Shown: piece by piece, positions 12,038-22,987 of the stretch | Numbering within the stretch: position 1 is the first letter of the stretch | Layout: each line of letters begins with the position of its first letter | Source of the DNA: Hyaloscypha bicolor E | Taxonomy: Eukaryota > Ascomycota > Leotiomycetes > Helotiales > Hyaloscyphaceae | Assembly (NCBI RefSeq): GCF_002865645.1 | Contig: NW_020194667.1 | Coordinates: 2,379,762-2,443,761, forward strand | Length of the DNA stretch: 64,000 nucleotides | Direction of reading: 5' to 3' | Program-made: the position numbers and the translations under genes | The notes under the pieces: model-generated | The model's input: only the letters and a program-made list of their open reading frames with translations | The model's database searches: none | Told to the model about the DNA's origin: nothing

Positions 12038-14548
12038 TCATGAAGACCCTGACGTCCCATCTCCATTACCATTAAAATTTCCACTCCCATCTCCACCTCC
12101 AGATCCATCACCTGTCTCTCCCTCCCCCCTTGCCACCCCCACATACCGGGGCGGCAACAACCTCAGAAGCGCCCCATTCCCCCTCCCGTCCTCCCCAGCA
12201 AACCTCCTCCTATTAACCTCCGCCTCCACAGCCCTTATCCTCGCCTCCCAATTCCCCATCCTAGCAATCGCATCTTCAGTCGTAGCCCGCCTCTCCATCT
12301 CCTCCTGTGCCGCGGAAGAAATTTGAGATCTCGCTCCTGCATCGCGGCTTCTGCCTCCTCGGGCTCGGCGCCGGATGCGAGTGAATGGGGAGGCCTCGTA
12401 GGTGACGCCGTAGACTTCGTCGTCTGTGGTGATTATTTCGTGGGCGGGTATGGGTGTTGAGGGGGTGGCGGTTCGGTGAGGAGGTGGGTTAGGATCTTTT
12501 GAGTCGTTGGATATGGATATTGTTCCCTCGTTCTCCTCATTGGGAATCTCGTCGGCTGTAATGATGTCGCCAGCATCAGCATTGATCATGCTTGCTGCGT
12601 GCTTGACGAATGCCCTATTGCCATAGAGATAGTTTTGCCCAATAATGACCCCCTTACAATTCTCCATGATTTCGAATTCCAGCTCGTATTTCTCCTCACT
12701 TCCGGCAGGACTCCAAATAGCTTTCATTGCTCCTAGACTTGGTGTTGTGCTCCCGTTAATGAATCTGAATGTTCCCCGTTCACCTCTGTATTTGCCATCC
12801 CACCCTAGTGCGAGAGCTCGTGCAGGAGAAATGGCGTTAACTTGACAGCCGGTGTCGGGGATAACGTATGATTGCTTGTCGTTGAGTTCGCCGCTCATAT
12901 TGTTTATGATATTGCCTGTTAAGTGACAGTCATAAATAACACCGCCCAAGCCTCCCGATGAGGTAGGAGGGCCTGGAATAACACGCCGCTTGATTCGGGA
13001 GTCGTTGTCGGTGTTGAGCTTCGTGAGGTCGAGAAACGGGTTTCCGAAAAGGACGTCGTGGACGCAGTTCTCGAGGACGTGGAAGAGGAGATTGTGGACT
13101 TCATCTGGCGCATCTTCAAAAACCCACTCCAGCGATACGAAGCCAATGGTGTTGCCTTTGGTGCCGTCGGGTAATGTTATTGTTCTTTCCTGCTTCTGGA
13201 AGATGATTCTGTTTTGCATTACATAGCTATGTGAAAGTAAATTGTATGCACTGCCAGAATCAGGAAATGCTGCTGTTTTCTGTCCATTGAGTGTGCCGGG
13301 GACTTCGATTTTTGTATATTTTAACTTGTTGACGTTGTCATTTGGGAGAGTCTTTTTCGACCAAAATGAACATCGTTGAAAGAGGGAAAGCCATACAGCT
13401 CTTCTGCGAGCGATATACGAGAGCCAATCGACAGTATCGAGCAGCTGGCGCCAAATCTTGCGATCATAGCATCTCTTCTGTTGCTTTTCCCCCCAATGCG
13501 ACCTTAGAATATCTGAAATAGGGCGGTAGGCCCGGTGGCGAGAACAAGGGAGAGCAAGTCCTAGCAAACGTTCCCTGGTACTAAAACCTCCCCAGGACCT
13601 CAGACGTCGTAAAGTAAAGGGACAAAATAAGGATTTGTGGGTGAGTTCCAAAGAGTCCTTCTTGCTCAATGGCTTCGCTATATTTACAGGTGAGGACCCT
13701 GCAGGCACCGAAACATAAGTCTCAATAACATCATCGTCGATATTTCGCATTTTCCGATGCCAGTGGTCTTTCCAGTCACCCAACTGAGCAGAGGGTAGAC
13801 GATCGATATTGTTGAGGTATTTCTCCCTACCAGATCGTTGCAGAACGAAGTCATCGAATTCAGTAATGCTTCGATCTTGATAAACTGCTCTTGGATCATT
13901 GTGAGGGAAATCGTCTTCCGGCAGAGAGTCATCGCCGATTGCGCCAGGCCAGGTCCAAACTTGGTATGCGAACGCATCGACATGAAACGCAAACATCCCG
14001 TCAGAAAGTGAGGATCTCCATGACTGACGTTTATCGATGACGAAACGGTGCCTCAAATAGTTGGCGTTCCGTTTCACATACCACATGTGCTTGATTTTGA
14101 TTTCTCCCCATGTGACATCTATGTAGTTGCATTTGCCTGCATTGAGGTTCGAGGGGATATCGCGAATGAGGTTGACATTGGGTAGTTGTTTGAATCCGAC
14201 AAGTTGAATGGTCCCATCCTCAGCCTTAAAGGGTCTTTCCCAGTTCTCGCCTCGGATCTCGAAACCTTCCCGCACAAGATTCTTGTTATAGGCTTCTTTG
14301 TATCTTGCATAACCTGCAAGATGCTCATGATGCTTCGCGAGTTCGGCCTGCTGTTTTGCAAGGTGTCTCGCTGCTTGTTTTTGCGCTTGTTGTTTGAGGA
14401 CTGCTTTCTCTTGCTTTCGCCGAGCCGTGATTGCTTCTTGCTCAACTGCGCGAAGATCCTTTTCTTGTAATCGGCGTACTCGTTGGGTTTCTTCCAGCTG
14501 CTGCTGGGGGTTGTTTTTGGCCTTCGGCCTAGGTTTTGAGGATCCCAT
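12038..14548 (-). CDS. 836-residue protein with two tandem retropepsin-like aspartic protease units
   Basis: This is one uninterrupted ORF. Residues 1-90 are a highly charged Q/K/E/A-rich helical region, probably coiled coil. Residues 90-300 are a mixed globular region without motifs I know. Two retropepsin-like units follow. Unit 1 has AAFPDSGSAYNLLS (D430-S-G) and, about 68 residues later, VLFGNPFLDL. Unit 2 has YVIPDTGCQVNAIS (D565-T-G) and then GVIIGQNYLYG (V634-I-I-G637). D(T/S)G followed about 70 residues later by a hydrophobic-hydrophobic-G turn is the retropepsin fold signature, so both active-site aspartates appear intact. The tail (680-836) is P/S/T-rich, then R/E-rich, then Gly-rich. 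There is no reverse transcriptase, RNase H or integrase nearby, so it is not an obvious retroelement gag-pol. It may be a domesticated protease or a fungal-specific family. The divergent neighbour is DUF6594. Confidence 0.75.
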   Translation of the reverse strand: MGSSKPRPKAKNNPQQQLEETQRVRRLQEKDLRAVEQEAITARRKQEKAVLKQQAQKQAARHLAKQQAELAKHHEHLAGYARYKEAYNKNLVREGFEIRGENWERPFKAEDGTIQLVGFKQLPNVNLIRDIPSNLNAGKCNYIDVTWGEIKIKHMWYVKRNANYLRHRFVIDKRQSWRSSLSDGMFAFHVDAFAYQVWTWPGAIGDDSLPEDDFPHNDPRAVYQDRSITEFDDFVLQRSGREKYLNNIDRLPSAQLGDWKDHWHRKMRNIDDDVIETYVSVPAGSSPVNIAKPLSKKDSLELTHKSLFCPFTLRRLRSWGGFSTRERLLGLALPCSRHRAYRPISDILRSHWGEKQQKRCYDRKIWRQLLDTVDWLSYIARRRAVWLSLFQRCSFWSKKTLPNDNVNKLKYTKIEVPGTLNGQKTAAFPDSGSAYNLLSHSYVMQNRIIFQKQERTITLPDGTKGNTIGFVSLEWVFEDAPDEVHNLLFHVLENCVHDVLFGNPFLDLTKLNTDNDSRIKRRVIPGPPTSSGGLGGVIYDCHLTGNIINNMSGELNDKQSYVIPDTGCQVNAISPARALALGWDGKYRGERGTFRFINGSTTPSLGAMKAIWSPAGSEEKYELEFEIMENCKGVIIGQNYLYGNRAFVKHAASMINADAGDIITADEIPNEENEGTISISNDSKDPNPPPHRTATPSTPIPAHEIITTDDEVYGVTYEASPFTRIRRRARGGRSRDAGARSQISSAAQEEMERRATTEDAIARMGNWEARIRAVEAEVNRRRFAGEDGRGNGALLRLLPPRYVGVARGEGETGDGSGGGDGSGNFNGNGDGTSGSS

Positions 14549-15090
14549 TCGGACTGCCTCGTGTCTCTTAGCATCTGGATATTAATGCGCATGTGTATAA
14601 ACTTGCAGATCAGTGATAAATTGCGAGCCCAGGTTGGTGAGAAGGAGAGTAGGAGGTCTTGTGTTAAAACTGCGAGATTACAGTCGCTATTGAGGTCGAA
14701 TTCGACATCCAGTGGAGGATATGAGGCCTCACCTCGTTTGTTTGCGCTATATCCGCCATTGGCTGGATTCGCTGCACTGCCCCGAAATCACGAGGCCGAG
14801 GGGCAGTCTTCCTCCCTTTAAACAGTTGCTTCAAGAAGGACTTGGCACAAAGCTGCCACCATTAATAGTTCGGGCAACAGATCATTACCCTCACCAGCCT
14901 CCAGAAATGCCAAATACGAAGAGAAATTGCCGTCCCTCCTTTGTGTTTGGAAACAAGTGCGAGAAAAGCAGTCGGACAGGACAAGAATCATAGAACTCGA
15001 AGGTATCAGCTGATGACGTGGTGCGTCAGAGACAGACTCTCATACGACCCCAGCATCCAACGCCTGGCTGATTGCACAAACGGAAACTCG
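14549..15090. promoter_or_regulatory. Shared intergenic region of a divergent gene pair
   Basis: Start codons at 14548 (minus) and 15091 (plus) face away from each other across about 540 bp, so both promoters must lie here. I could not identify a convincing TATA box or operator. Confidence 0.4.
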
Positions 15091-16350
15091 ATGGCTTCAT
15101 CGCCCAACAACCCAAGATCCGATGTAGAAAGCCAACCAGCAGTTGAAGAATACCTCCCTGGCTTTGCCGAATTCTCGGCCTACATCGGCAGCAGTCGTGA
15201 CCTCGCACTATTCAGCCGGTTTGACACTTTAGGTGCTCGCAACTTATTGTACTTCCAACTGGAGCTACTCGCTCTAGAGGAACAGTTGCAAGAACATGAT
15301 CAGGAAGACAGGCAAATTGTGAAGAAGAATAGCACTCTTGATACAGATGGGAGATTGGTACCTGGTGGGCCAGCTTGGGAAGTTCTTCTTCCTGCTAAAG
15401 ATTGGAAGAGCTTTGTGAGACGAGCGCCGACGGAGGAGAATAAGTATTGGAATGAAGAGTCGCCACCACGTTCACAACCGGACACTGAAGAAGGAAGAAG
15501 TGAAGTGATGGTTGAGCCGACAAAGCTTAAGGATGAGAGACAACATCGAAAAATGCTAACGATATTGCGGATTCGAGAAGTATTGAAACAATACCGTTCG
15601 TCTCACCCCAACACAACTATGCATACCGAAGTTCTAACAACAAAGCAGAAGAGGCACTCATTCTCCATGCTGAAGTTCTCAAGCTGGACTCCCCTGGCAG
15701 CCGTCCCCTAAAAGTCTTCCAAGAATGGTTCAACAACAAACGCCCATTCATGAACACTGCAAACAATATATACACCAAAGACGACATCATAGCTTTGCGA
15801 CCGAATCCCACTCAAGACCGGCTCTCCAAAACACTTCAAAAAAGATTCGGATGGGCATTCCAAGTATGACCCTCTTCACTCTTTCAGCTTGCAACTCTGC
15901 AATCTTCCAACCTCAAAAGTTCTTACTGATCCCAACCCCCACCCCAGGAAAGGAAACCCATCCCCAAATCTTGGGGCTCCATGACATTCTACTCCGAAAA
16001 ACACATCAGCCGCGCCGTTCAAATCCTCAGCGTGCTGTTCTCTGCCTTCGCCCTAACTGCCGCCATTATCTGTCTTCATTATGCGAAAACGATAGCTCAG
16101 AGGTTTGGAGCTTTTGGAGGGTTTATTTTTGCGTTTGTGTTAGTTATTGGGACGTTAACTGATGCGAAGACGTCGGAGATGCTAGCTGCCACTGCTGCGT
16201 GAGTTTGAGTTTGGTTTTAGGGTTAATTGTAGTGGATGTGCTAATGTTTTGGCTTTTAGGTATGGCGCTGTGCTGGTGGTTTTTATTGCTACAGGGTTAC
16301 AAGACAAGGGAAAATGTGACTGTGATGTCCCGTCACCGACCGGGGGTTGA
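15091..16350 (+). CDS. DUF6594 domain membrane protein
   Basis: The product is about 353 residues. Exons are 15091-15595, 15649-15863, 15948-16198 and 16260-16350. The N-terminal half reads LPGFAEFSAYIGSSRDLALF, then RFDTLGARNLLYFQLELLAL and EEQLQEHDQED. This is the opening pattern of the DUF6594 family (cytoplasmic, RNLL..Q.EL..LE motif), followed by an alpha-helical part with IREVLKQY. After splicing come DDIIALRPNPTQDRLS and PKSWGSMTFYSEKHISRAVQ, and then three hydrophobic helices at the C-terminus (VLFSAFALTAAIICL, FGGFIFAFVLVIGTL and YGAVLVVFIATGL), as in other members. The ATG at 15091 is preferred over an in-frame one at 14941 because the conserved domain begins shortly after it. The family is abundant in filamentous ascomycetes and has no established role. 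The first intron has a tandem AAGCAG acceptor. Confidence 0.85.
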
Positions 16351-18882
16351 ATAGACGAAAAGAGGAAAGTAAGGATATACCTTGACAGAAGCTTGTCAGT
16401 GTCACTTAGTCTTTGCAAAATACAGCTAGTATACCTTTTATGCACAATCGTTGTTGCAATTCAATATCAAAGACCAACTCGTAACGCATTATCTAAAACA
16501 TCTTGCAGCAGAGGCTAAGTATACTCGCAATCGAACCAAGTCCATATTTGCGTGACATATCATTTTGCGATCGAGAGTACACTATGTGTAAGCATTGGCC
16601 GCTTTCGCGTGCGGTATCCCTCTCCTAAACGGGCAGAAAAGTTAGTATGGTTAAGAGGGTGACTGCCGAGCGTATGGATGAATCAAAGACTATGTATAAA
16701 GGGCACCAGGTGTTTTCCAACTCAAGAGAATGGATAACTAGTGAACTTGGGGATGAATAAGTGTACAAGGAGTTGCGCTACCGCCAGGATCTCCTTGCTC
16801 ATTCTTGAATTCTAGTATCCACCAGTCATCTAGCCACTTAAACATTTCACGTTGCATGCAGTCTGGCTCTGCACCTGGTCTCTGTTGGATAGAATGGTAG
16901 CGAAGAGGCTGTAGCTAATTTCTGTCCTTCGAATCTGGTCAATCATTCTTCGTCCATGGCTGAAATCGATTCGGTTAAATACTTCGCCCGGCCCGAAACC
17001 AATAGAGTAATATATATTTAGTAGAATACGTCAGAGTTTATAATACGCATACGAAATTCTTCACCGCAGCCGTTTCCAATACTTTTGTAGCAATCAGGAG
17101 TGAAGGTTGCATGATCTCCCAAACTGAGGTGTTATTCCCAACCCATCGCTCCCTCCCAAACCCCCCTCGATTACGTAATGGGTACGTCCTTAGAACTTGT
17201 CCTGAAAGTTGTTCTTCATTGTACCAGTGCTTAAGAAGAGGGCGATTTCTCTATCGAGACTACTGGCTTACAGTTTTCGCGAGCTAACCACATCGAGGTC
17301 TGCAAGTTCTCGTGTCGTGAAGTCATCCAACTGACACTTTTGATTATCTTCTATGGCTTCGCCACTGACTGGTAGTGGCACTTGGTTGCTTTGAGCTGAT
17401 GGAGTCGTTGGCAGTGATGTCTTGATTGGTGCGAAATCACTTTTATTTGGCTATTGTTCGCGCCTCCAAATTTCCTCACAAGAACGGACTTTATGCTGAT
17501 AGGCCTACCCGGCTATAGCAGAAATTGTAAGACAGAAAAATGACATAGTTAATATTGTCTGCCCAAAGATGGTCAAAGTCAGGGTAATAATCGAAAGGCT
17601 TCATTTCACTATCTTGGCTGCTTTCATCTGTGAGTGGGGGAACAAAGAGATTTGTGCCTGATAAAATGATCCCTTTTTAGAGATACCAATCTCCAGGAAA
17701 TCGTTTTTGGATAAAAGTTGTAACCCCTTTATTTATGGGAGCCTCAAATTAATTAAACTCGACCACTGGTACGAAAAGTTGGCAACTACCCCAATGTAAC
17801 GAAGTATATTCAGCTGGTCGAGTGCCTTTTCATTAGAGAAATCCTTCTCCATTTCCTAGCCATCATTGTTAAGACGACTACGGCAGTGTATTCGCATGTG
17901 TTTGTACTTGAAGGCAACGTTGGACGGATAAATCAACTGAGGTGGTCAGCTATGGGAATTAATATTACTTTCGGGAATTGAAGGACGAAAGGAAGGGACA
18001 GCAGCTTATTTGTTAGAGTGTTGTGCTGTGGAGAACTATTGGAAATATTCATTGAACGTTGGATTGGTTGCCGCTGGATAACTTGGCGGCGATCTTAAAG
18101 CCGTATGTTCTTACAGGAGAGATCGAAGGGGAAAGACAGTTTTCAGTTACATAATATTCTTGCCATGCTTCACGGCGAGTTGTTTCCTGGATTCGGTATC
18201 AGCAATCGCGATATTTAGATAGAGAGATAAGAGGCCGACTCATATTAACCAGAGTAAGATCTTGTAGTAATTATTTTCATTATCTGCTCCCACTTATAAG
18301 TGCGGAGGGCAGACATAAGGCGAAATCACGTGCGTGATTTACGCGAGGGAAAAAGGGGCATGCTCGGGAAGCCAGACAAAGGGAAACATCATTAGGGCAC
18401 CTAGAATATTGTCCAATCCATTCTCTGATTTCCAATATTGTGCACTGGCATGTTCAATTCTAACCGGTCTTTTTTTCACCTCGGCCAAGCATAAAATGCT
18501 TGGTTGTATGGTGCCTCTTCAGCCTTTTCAATACGGAAAGTTCCTTGTGGCGACAACCCATCCCAAAACATCTCTTGGCAATTATTTTGAGAGCGAGAGG
18601 ATATTAATGTCTTAGCTTCGCCATGTCAGAAGTTGCAAAATCTGCCCCGCGGAGCCTCATCTACTGCTTCAGGTAACCTTGCGGCTGGAAAGACGGCAGG
18701 TGATTGTACGACGCTGTTGTCTCCCCTGCAGCGCTGAGGCTGATTTTCAGCAGAACCCATCGTCGTTCAAACAATATGAGGATGAGGCGTGCAGAATATT
18801 GGGCTGGGCGGCAAAGATACGACCAAGGATGGCCGTGAGCTCCATTTAGAAAGTGAGATGCTCTCAGCTGCGATATTCTTTC
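16351..18882. other. 2.5-kb intergenic stretch with almost no ORFs
   Basis: Between 16445 and 18330 there is not even one open frame of 60 codons. I see no tRNA, repeat or recognisable relic. The base composition is ordinary, so this is not an AT-rich RIP island. Confidence 0.5.
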
Positions 18883-18920
18883 TTCCTTCCTTCCTTCCTT
18901 CCTTTCTTTCTTCATCGCCA
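18883..18920 (+). repeat. TTCC-type pyrimidine microsatellite in a 5' leader
   Basis: About seven TTCC/TTTC units form a pure pyrimidine tract 50-85 bp before the propeller gene's ATG. CT-rich tracts near transcription starts are common in filamentous fungi. Confidence 0.7.
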
Positions 18921-18969
18921 TCTCTGCTGCCCATCTGTTTTGTATCATTCATTTTCGCCAACAGAAAAG

Positions 18970-20448
18970 ATGGCACGCATAACACTCCTTAAATTTGTTT
19001 CCTTGGTTGCATTGGCTCTACAAAAAGTATCAGCTTCCACTGCAGCTTCCTTCCTCCCTGGCACAGCCTGCAGCGGACAAACTGCAGTTGTTTCTCGGTC
19101 CTCAGGCCATGTCGATATATTCTTCAGTGGGTCCGATGGAAGGGTTTACACCGCTTCGCAAGGTCCGGGAGATACTCACTTCGGCGCATCCAATGTGATT
19201 GGGAACATCCAAGTCGCTTTCTGCTCCTCCGTCTCCGCTATTTCTGCTGCAGCGGATAAAATCGACATTTTTGTGACGGGAGCGGATACCTTTGTCTACA
19301 CAGCATCGAGAGATTCGGATGGCTCTTATTCAGCCTGGACACAATTGGCAGGTGGAACCGCGAGCCCGGGGACAACTATCACTCCAGTATCAGCATCGTC
19401 CGGGAACGTCCAAGTATTCTGGGCCGGGACCGACGGCTACGTGTACGAAGCCGAGCTGCGCTCTAGCAATTCAACTGCAATCGCACTGACCAGCGGTTCA
19501 ATAGGAGCTGGTGGGCAAATCACTGCGATTCCGCGATTCAACAATCCGAGCACTGCCGATGTATTCATTTGCGGTGGGAATGCACATGTCTATCATATGC
19601 TTTTCGAAACGTCAGATAGGACCGGGACGTGGACCGATATAAGTTATCCCGGAGCTCATGGTTGTGATGGTGGTAACCCTGTTACACCGATCATGTTGCC
19701 AAACGGAGATCTGCACTTGTTCGTAACAGACCAAGACAACAATATCTACACCGCCGTGCGAACACAGTCTCCCGCAGTTGACTTTTCAGGCTGGACGAAG
19801 ACTGGAAATCTCGTTGTACCTAGGCAAGCACCAATATTCGGCATCGTCTCCAAGCCCAACACCATCGAGCTGTACGTCACGGCGCAGGATTCCCTGGTGT
19901 ACTTGTCGACGTGGAACGGAGGGTTCAGTCCCTGGACCGCGCTTGGAAACGTATACACAATGCCTGCCGCGTCTATTTCCGGAATCTCCACCGGCGACAC
20001 GACGTTCCAGCTCTTTGCAACAACACTCGACAAGAACGTTTCGACGATCAATTGGAACGTTGGTCAAAGTCTATCTTGTGACTGGTGGCATGTCGGCGCT
20101 TCTCCAATCGCATGCACTGGCAAAGCTTCCGATCCAGTTGTCGGAAGTGGGAATTCATCCGTATCCAAGTCCTCAGCCAATGGGCTTAGCATTGGCGTCG
20201 GATTCATAATTGGGATGATCATTGGAGTTGGGATTACGGCTGCTGTGGTATTTTTCTTGCATCGACGGCAGAAGGCTCAATTGGAGAAAAAGGCTTCCCT
20301 GGATACACTGCCGAGCATGCCTCCTTGGGGACACCCAACAGACACTCATCACAACCCTGTTGAGATGGATTCAAAGTCCGATGGGCAGTGGAAGGGAGAT
20401 AGTACAGAACATCTGTCGGAGGTCTCTGGTACACCTGTTCACCGCTGA
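18970..20448 (+). CDS. Secreted seven-repeat beta-propeller with single C-terminal membrane anchor
   Basis: The product is 492 residues from one exon. ATG 18970 is chosen over the upstream in-frame 18853 because it gives a clean signal peptide (MARITLLKFVSLVALAL..) and a good context (AAAAGATGG); the longer N-terminus is just the translated pyrimidine leader. The ectodomain has seven related blades with a (D/E)(I/V)(F/Y)x(S/T)GxDxxVYTA core: DIFFSGSDGRVYTAS, DIFVTGADTFVYTAS, VFWAGTDGYVYEA, VFICGGNAHVYHM, LFVTDQDNNIYTAV, ELYVTAQDSLVYLS and LFATTLDKNVSTI, several followed by SxW(T)xLG. This is the pattern of PLL-like (DUF346-type) lectin propellers. Residues 404-430 are a glycine-rich transmembrane helix ending in HRRQK, with a polar 60-residue cytosolic tail. 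The protein is therefore probably a cell-surface glycan-binding or sensing molecule. The ligand is unknown. Confidence 0.85.
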   Translation: MARITLLKFVSLVALALQKVSASTAASFLPGTACSGQTAVVSRSSGHVDIFFSGSDGRVYTASQGPGDTHFGASNVIGNIQVAFCSSVSAISAAADKIDIFVTGADTFVYTASRDSDGSYSAWTQLAGGTASPGTTITPVSASSGNVQVFWAGTDGYVYEAELRSSNSTAIALTSGSIGAGGQITAIPRFNNPSTADVFICGGNAHVYHMLFETSDRTGTWTDISYPGAHGCDGGNPVTPIMLPNGDLHLFVTDQDNNIYTAVRTQSPAVDFSGWTKTGNLVVPRQAPIFGIVSKPNTIELYVTAQDSLVYLSTWNGGFSPWTALGNVYTMPAASISGISTGDTTFQLFATTLDKNVSTINWNVGQSLSCDWWHVGASPIACTGKASDPVVGSGNSSVSKSSANGLSIGVGFIIGMIIGVGITAAVVFFLHRRQKAQLEKKASLDTLPSMPPWGHPTDTHHNPVEMDSKSDGQWKGDSTEHLSEVSGTPVHR

Positions 20449-20925
20449 TCGGCAGTTGTCGCACGTGGGTTTGAGCTCACTGAGCCGTTCGGGCAACTAG
20501 ATATGAGTGTAATCAGATGGAAATTTGGCGTCCTTGGCATAGCCGGTGAGATTAGTGTTCTTTACTGTGTATGTATTATAAAATATGAAGCAATTCCTTG
20601 GGAAGGACCGAATGTCATTTGCCAACTCGCATCCATAAAGAATGTTGTCCCGCCAGTAGGATTGTGATGAGTGGTGAGCACGCAAAACTCAGACGTCAGA
20701 GGAAGTGAACGAGGGACGGAAGTGTACGGGAGATGAAATTGAACGAGATATCAACTGCACGTCACTTGACTATTGAAAAGGTCCGGGAGGGACGAAAAAA
20801 GCGAGCCACTGCATATTAGAGCCACATTTCAGAATCATTCCTCAGTACACACGGGCAAAGTGAAACTCTCCAGCACGCGCCAACCACCCCCTTACCTGCC
20901 CCCTATCTCTCTCTCACCCGGGCCC
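20449..20925. other. Intergenic between convergent genes
   Basis: This is 3' flanking DNA of the propeller gene and the DUF8021 pseudogene. No gene was seen. Confidence 0.5.
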
Positions 20926-21953
20926 CTACCTCCCACAATTCTTCTCACTATAAACAGTAACCTCATGAATATACCTGATCATTCCCCCCTCCACACAAAC
21001 TCGGGGTCTCATTCGGCTTTATCAATAAAAGGAAATCAATAAAGATATCCACGCCGCCTAGTTCCTCACCAACCACATACCTCCGATTGCCCGCATGGAA
21101 AGTCTCAGGGAACTGCGGCATCTTCCACGTATTGATTGTCCCGGTCGCGGTGCCGGCGTATGAGCCGCCTTCGAGACGCGCGCAGGGTACGCCGTAGGGA
21201 GCCTTGACGGTGCTGTCGCCCCAGGAGTCTAGGTACGCGTCCCATGCTGGTTTGGTCACGGCGTAGGTGTCGCGTTTGCCTTCGGGGATTGAGGCCTAGG
21301 TTTCTTGTTTGGATCCTGGGCGTGCAGAGTTAGCGTTGCTCTCTTGTCTTTCCTTTGCAGAAACATCAAGATTCAAGGGGAATTCGCGGCCCTGGGTGGG
21401 GTAATCATGGGGAGTGAAGAAAAATTGGGGAGAGAGCGAGGTGAGGGAGGAGCATGACGGAAGGAATTGGCACACTTGAGTTGCCCAGCAGCATTGAACG
21501 CCCAATCCCCCTCCTTCGCGAGAACAGTTTGGATACCCGTGATCTGGGAGCCGTCGGCGGAGAAGAGCATGCGTGTATGGATGGCATACGGCTTCTTATT
21601 GCTCGCGCACGACAGCTCCGCGAAGTCGTATACTGCGTCGTGTCGATGAGACTGCGACTAAGATCAATCGTGACTGCTTGGGAGAGAACGCCTTTTGCTG
21701 ATGTCCATCGCGACGTCGTTTTCTAGTAGCTGGCGTTACTAGATTGACCAGGAGGATGGGAGTGCCTGCCGCTTGGGCTTCGACTAGAAGGGTGTTAGCT
21801 TCTGAGAGCTCGCTTCTAGTATGGCTTTGGGAGGAGAAAGAGAAGGGAAGATATACCGTATGCGCCGGCGGCAGCTTGGAGCGTTGCTCGAGTGCATGTT
21901 GCTGGGGCTTGGGAGGCAAGGCTGAGGCCGACCAAGAGAACTGAGTAGATCAT
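20926..21953 (-). pseudogene. Frameshifted DUF8021 secreted protein
   Basis: The minus strand starts at ATG 21953 with a signal peptide (MIYSVLLVGLSLASQAPA) and a TRATLQAAAGAYG stretch. An intron with GTATAT...CAG leads to ANTLLVEAQAAGTPILLVN. The family sequence then continues only by changing frame. Near 21690 an extra base seems to separate DISK from GVLSQAVTIDLSRSLIDTTQ. Near 21620 another shift leads to ELSCASNKKPYAIHTRMLF and DGDWAFNAAG-like residues. After a possible intron come IPEGKRDTYAV and GVPCARLEGGSYAGT, then NRRYVVGEELGGVDIFIDF. A last shift near 21000 leads to GMIRYIHEVTVYSEKNCGR and a stop at 20926. These are the conserved blocks of DUF8021 secreted fungal proteins. At least three single-base-type shifts mean either a young pseudogene or assembly indels; few other stops have accumulated. 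Confidence 0.75.
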
Positions 21954-22987
21954 GACCTTCAATTTCTTTGCCCTTTCTTGATCTTAGACATTACCGTAGT
22001 TTTTCTTCCCTTTAAATACGAGGGGCAAGTGGGAAAGCGGAAGAAGGGCTCCGAGATTTAAAGGAATCGGATTCAGAGCTTTGCCCAGCCCTTGATTTGG
22101 CTCATTATTTCCGGCTACGAGACTTGCAAAACGGCAATCCGGTAATTGAGAAATGACAAGGTAGCGAATCAATAGGTATTGCGATTAAAGTTGAGATGTT
22201 GGGATAAACGAACGCGGGGATGACGTTTATATTAATTGGTCTGCCCATGCAGATTAATTACCCCTGAATTCCAATACAAGCGTAGACGTGGAGGCTTTGC
22301 CGAACAGTTATCATGTTCAAATATATCTGATATACCACTTAGCGGTGGAGGATTAAGCATATAAAAGGATAAGCCCTCACACTTCAAGAACCAAAATATT
22401 CCGGCATGAATCTCTCAAACATAGATGCGAATGACTCTGGCTTTTCAGGGAACGAGAACACTCGTCCTGAATATGTTCTGGGTTTAGGGGGTTTGGAAGC
22501 AAGGGTCAGTCCTTGTGAATTGGTCTTGCTTGGGTAGGAAAGAGCTTGGGAAGGACTGTCTGTGGAGGGAACTGCCAAACTCGAAGCTTAACAGCAACAA
22601 AAAGTTGACAGCGATGATGTCGTCCGGTCACCATTTGCAAGTTCAGGCGAGGCGCAAATGGTGAGTATCATTCTCTGCACCACTTGGTACAGCTAATTTT
22701 AAAGAAAGAGCATCAGGAAACAGGCGGTTCAATGCCACTTGGGAACGTCCAACTCCTCTCAATCATCATTAACAAGTTCAGCGGGAAAGAAGAATGGCAT
22801 GGACGTCATTATATTACCCCGTCTTGAGCGCTCGATATGCAGGGGGTATGTCTTTCCTCCGCATGCTCTCTTCATCCTTTTCCATGTATTTGCTCCCCAC
22901 TTGTGTGATACCCTCAAGCAGAACGCCACCGCTATGCAAAATCAAACCCTTACATTCCCCGCCTTGCATCTCTCAACCCACGACTGC
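21954..22987. other. Intergenic, no supported gene
   Basis: A 64-codon minus-strand ORF at 22384-22578 has a plausible start but no recognised motif. Nothing else was found. Confidence 0.45.

Noticed and set aside
18853..18969. Upstream ATG extension of the propeller protein
   Set aside because: Encoded by the TTCC microsatellite leader; the ATG at 18970 gives a proper signal peptide.
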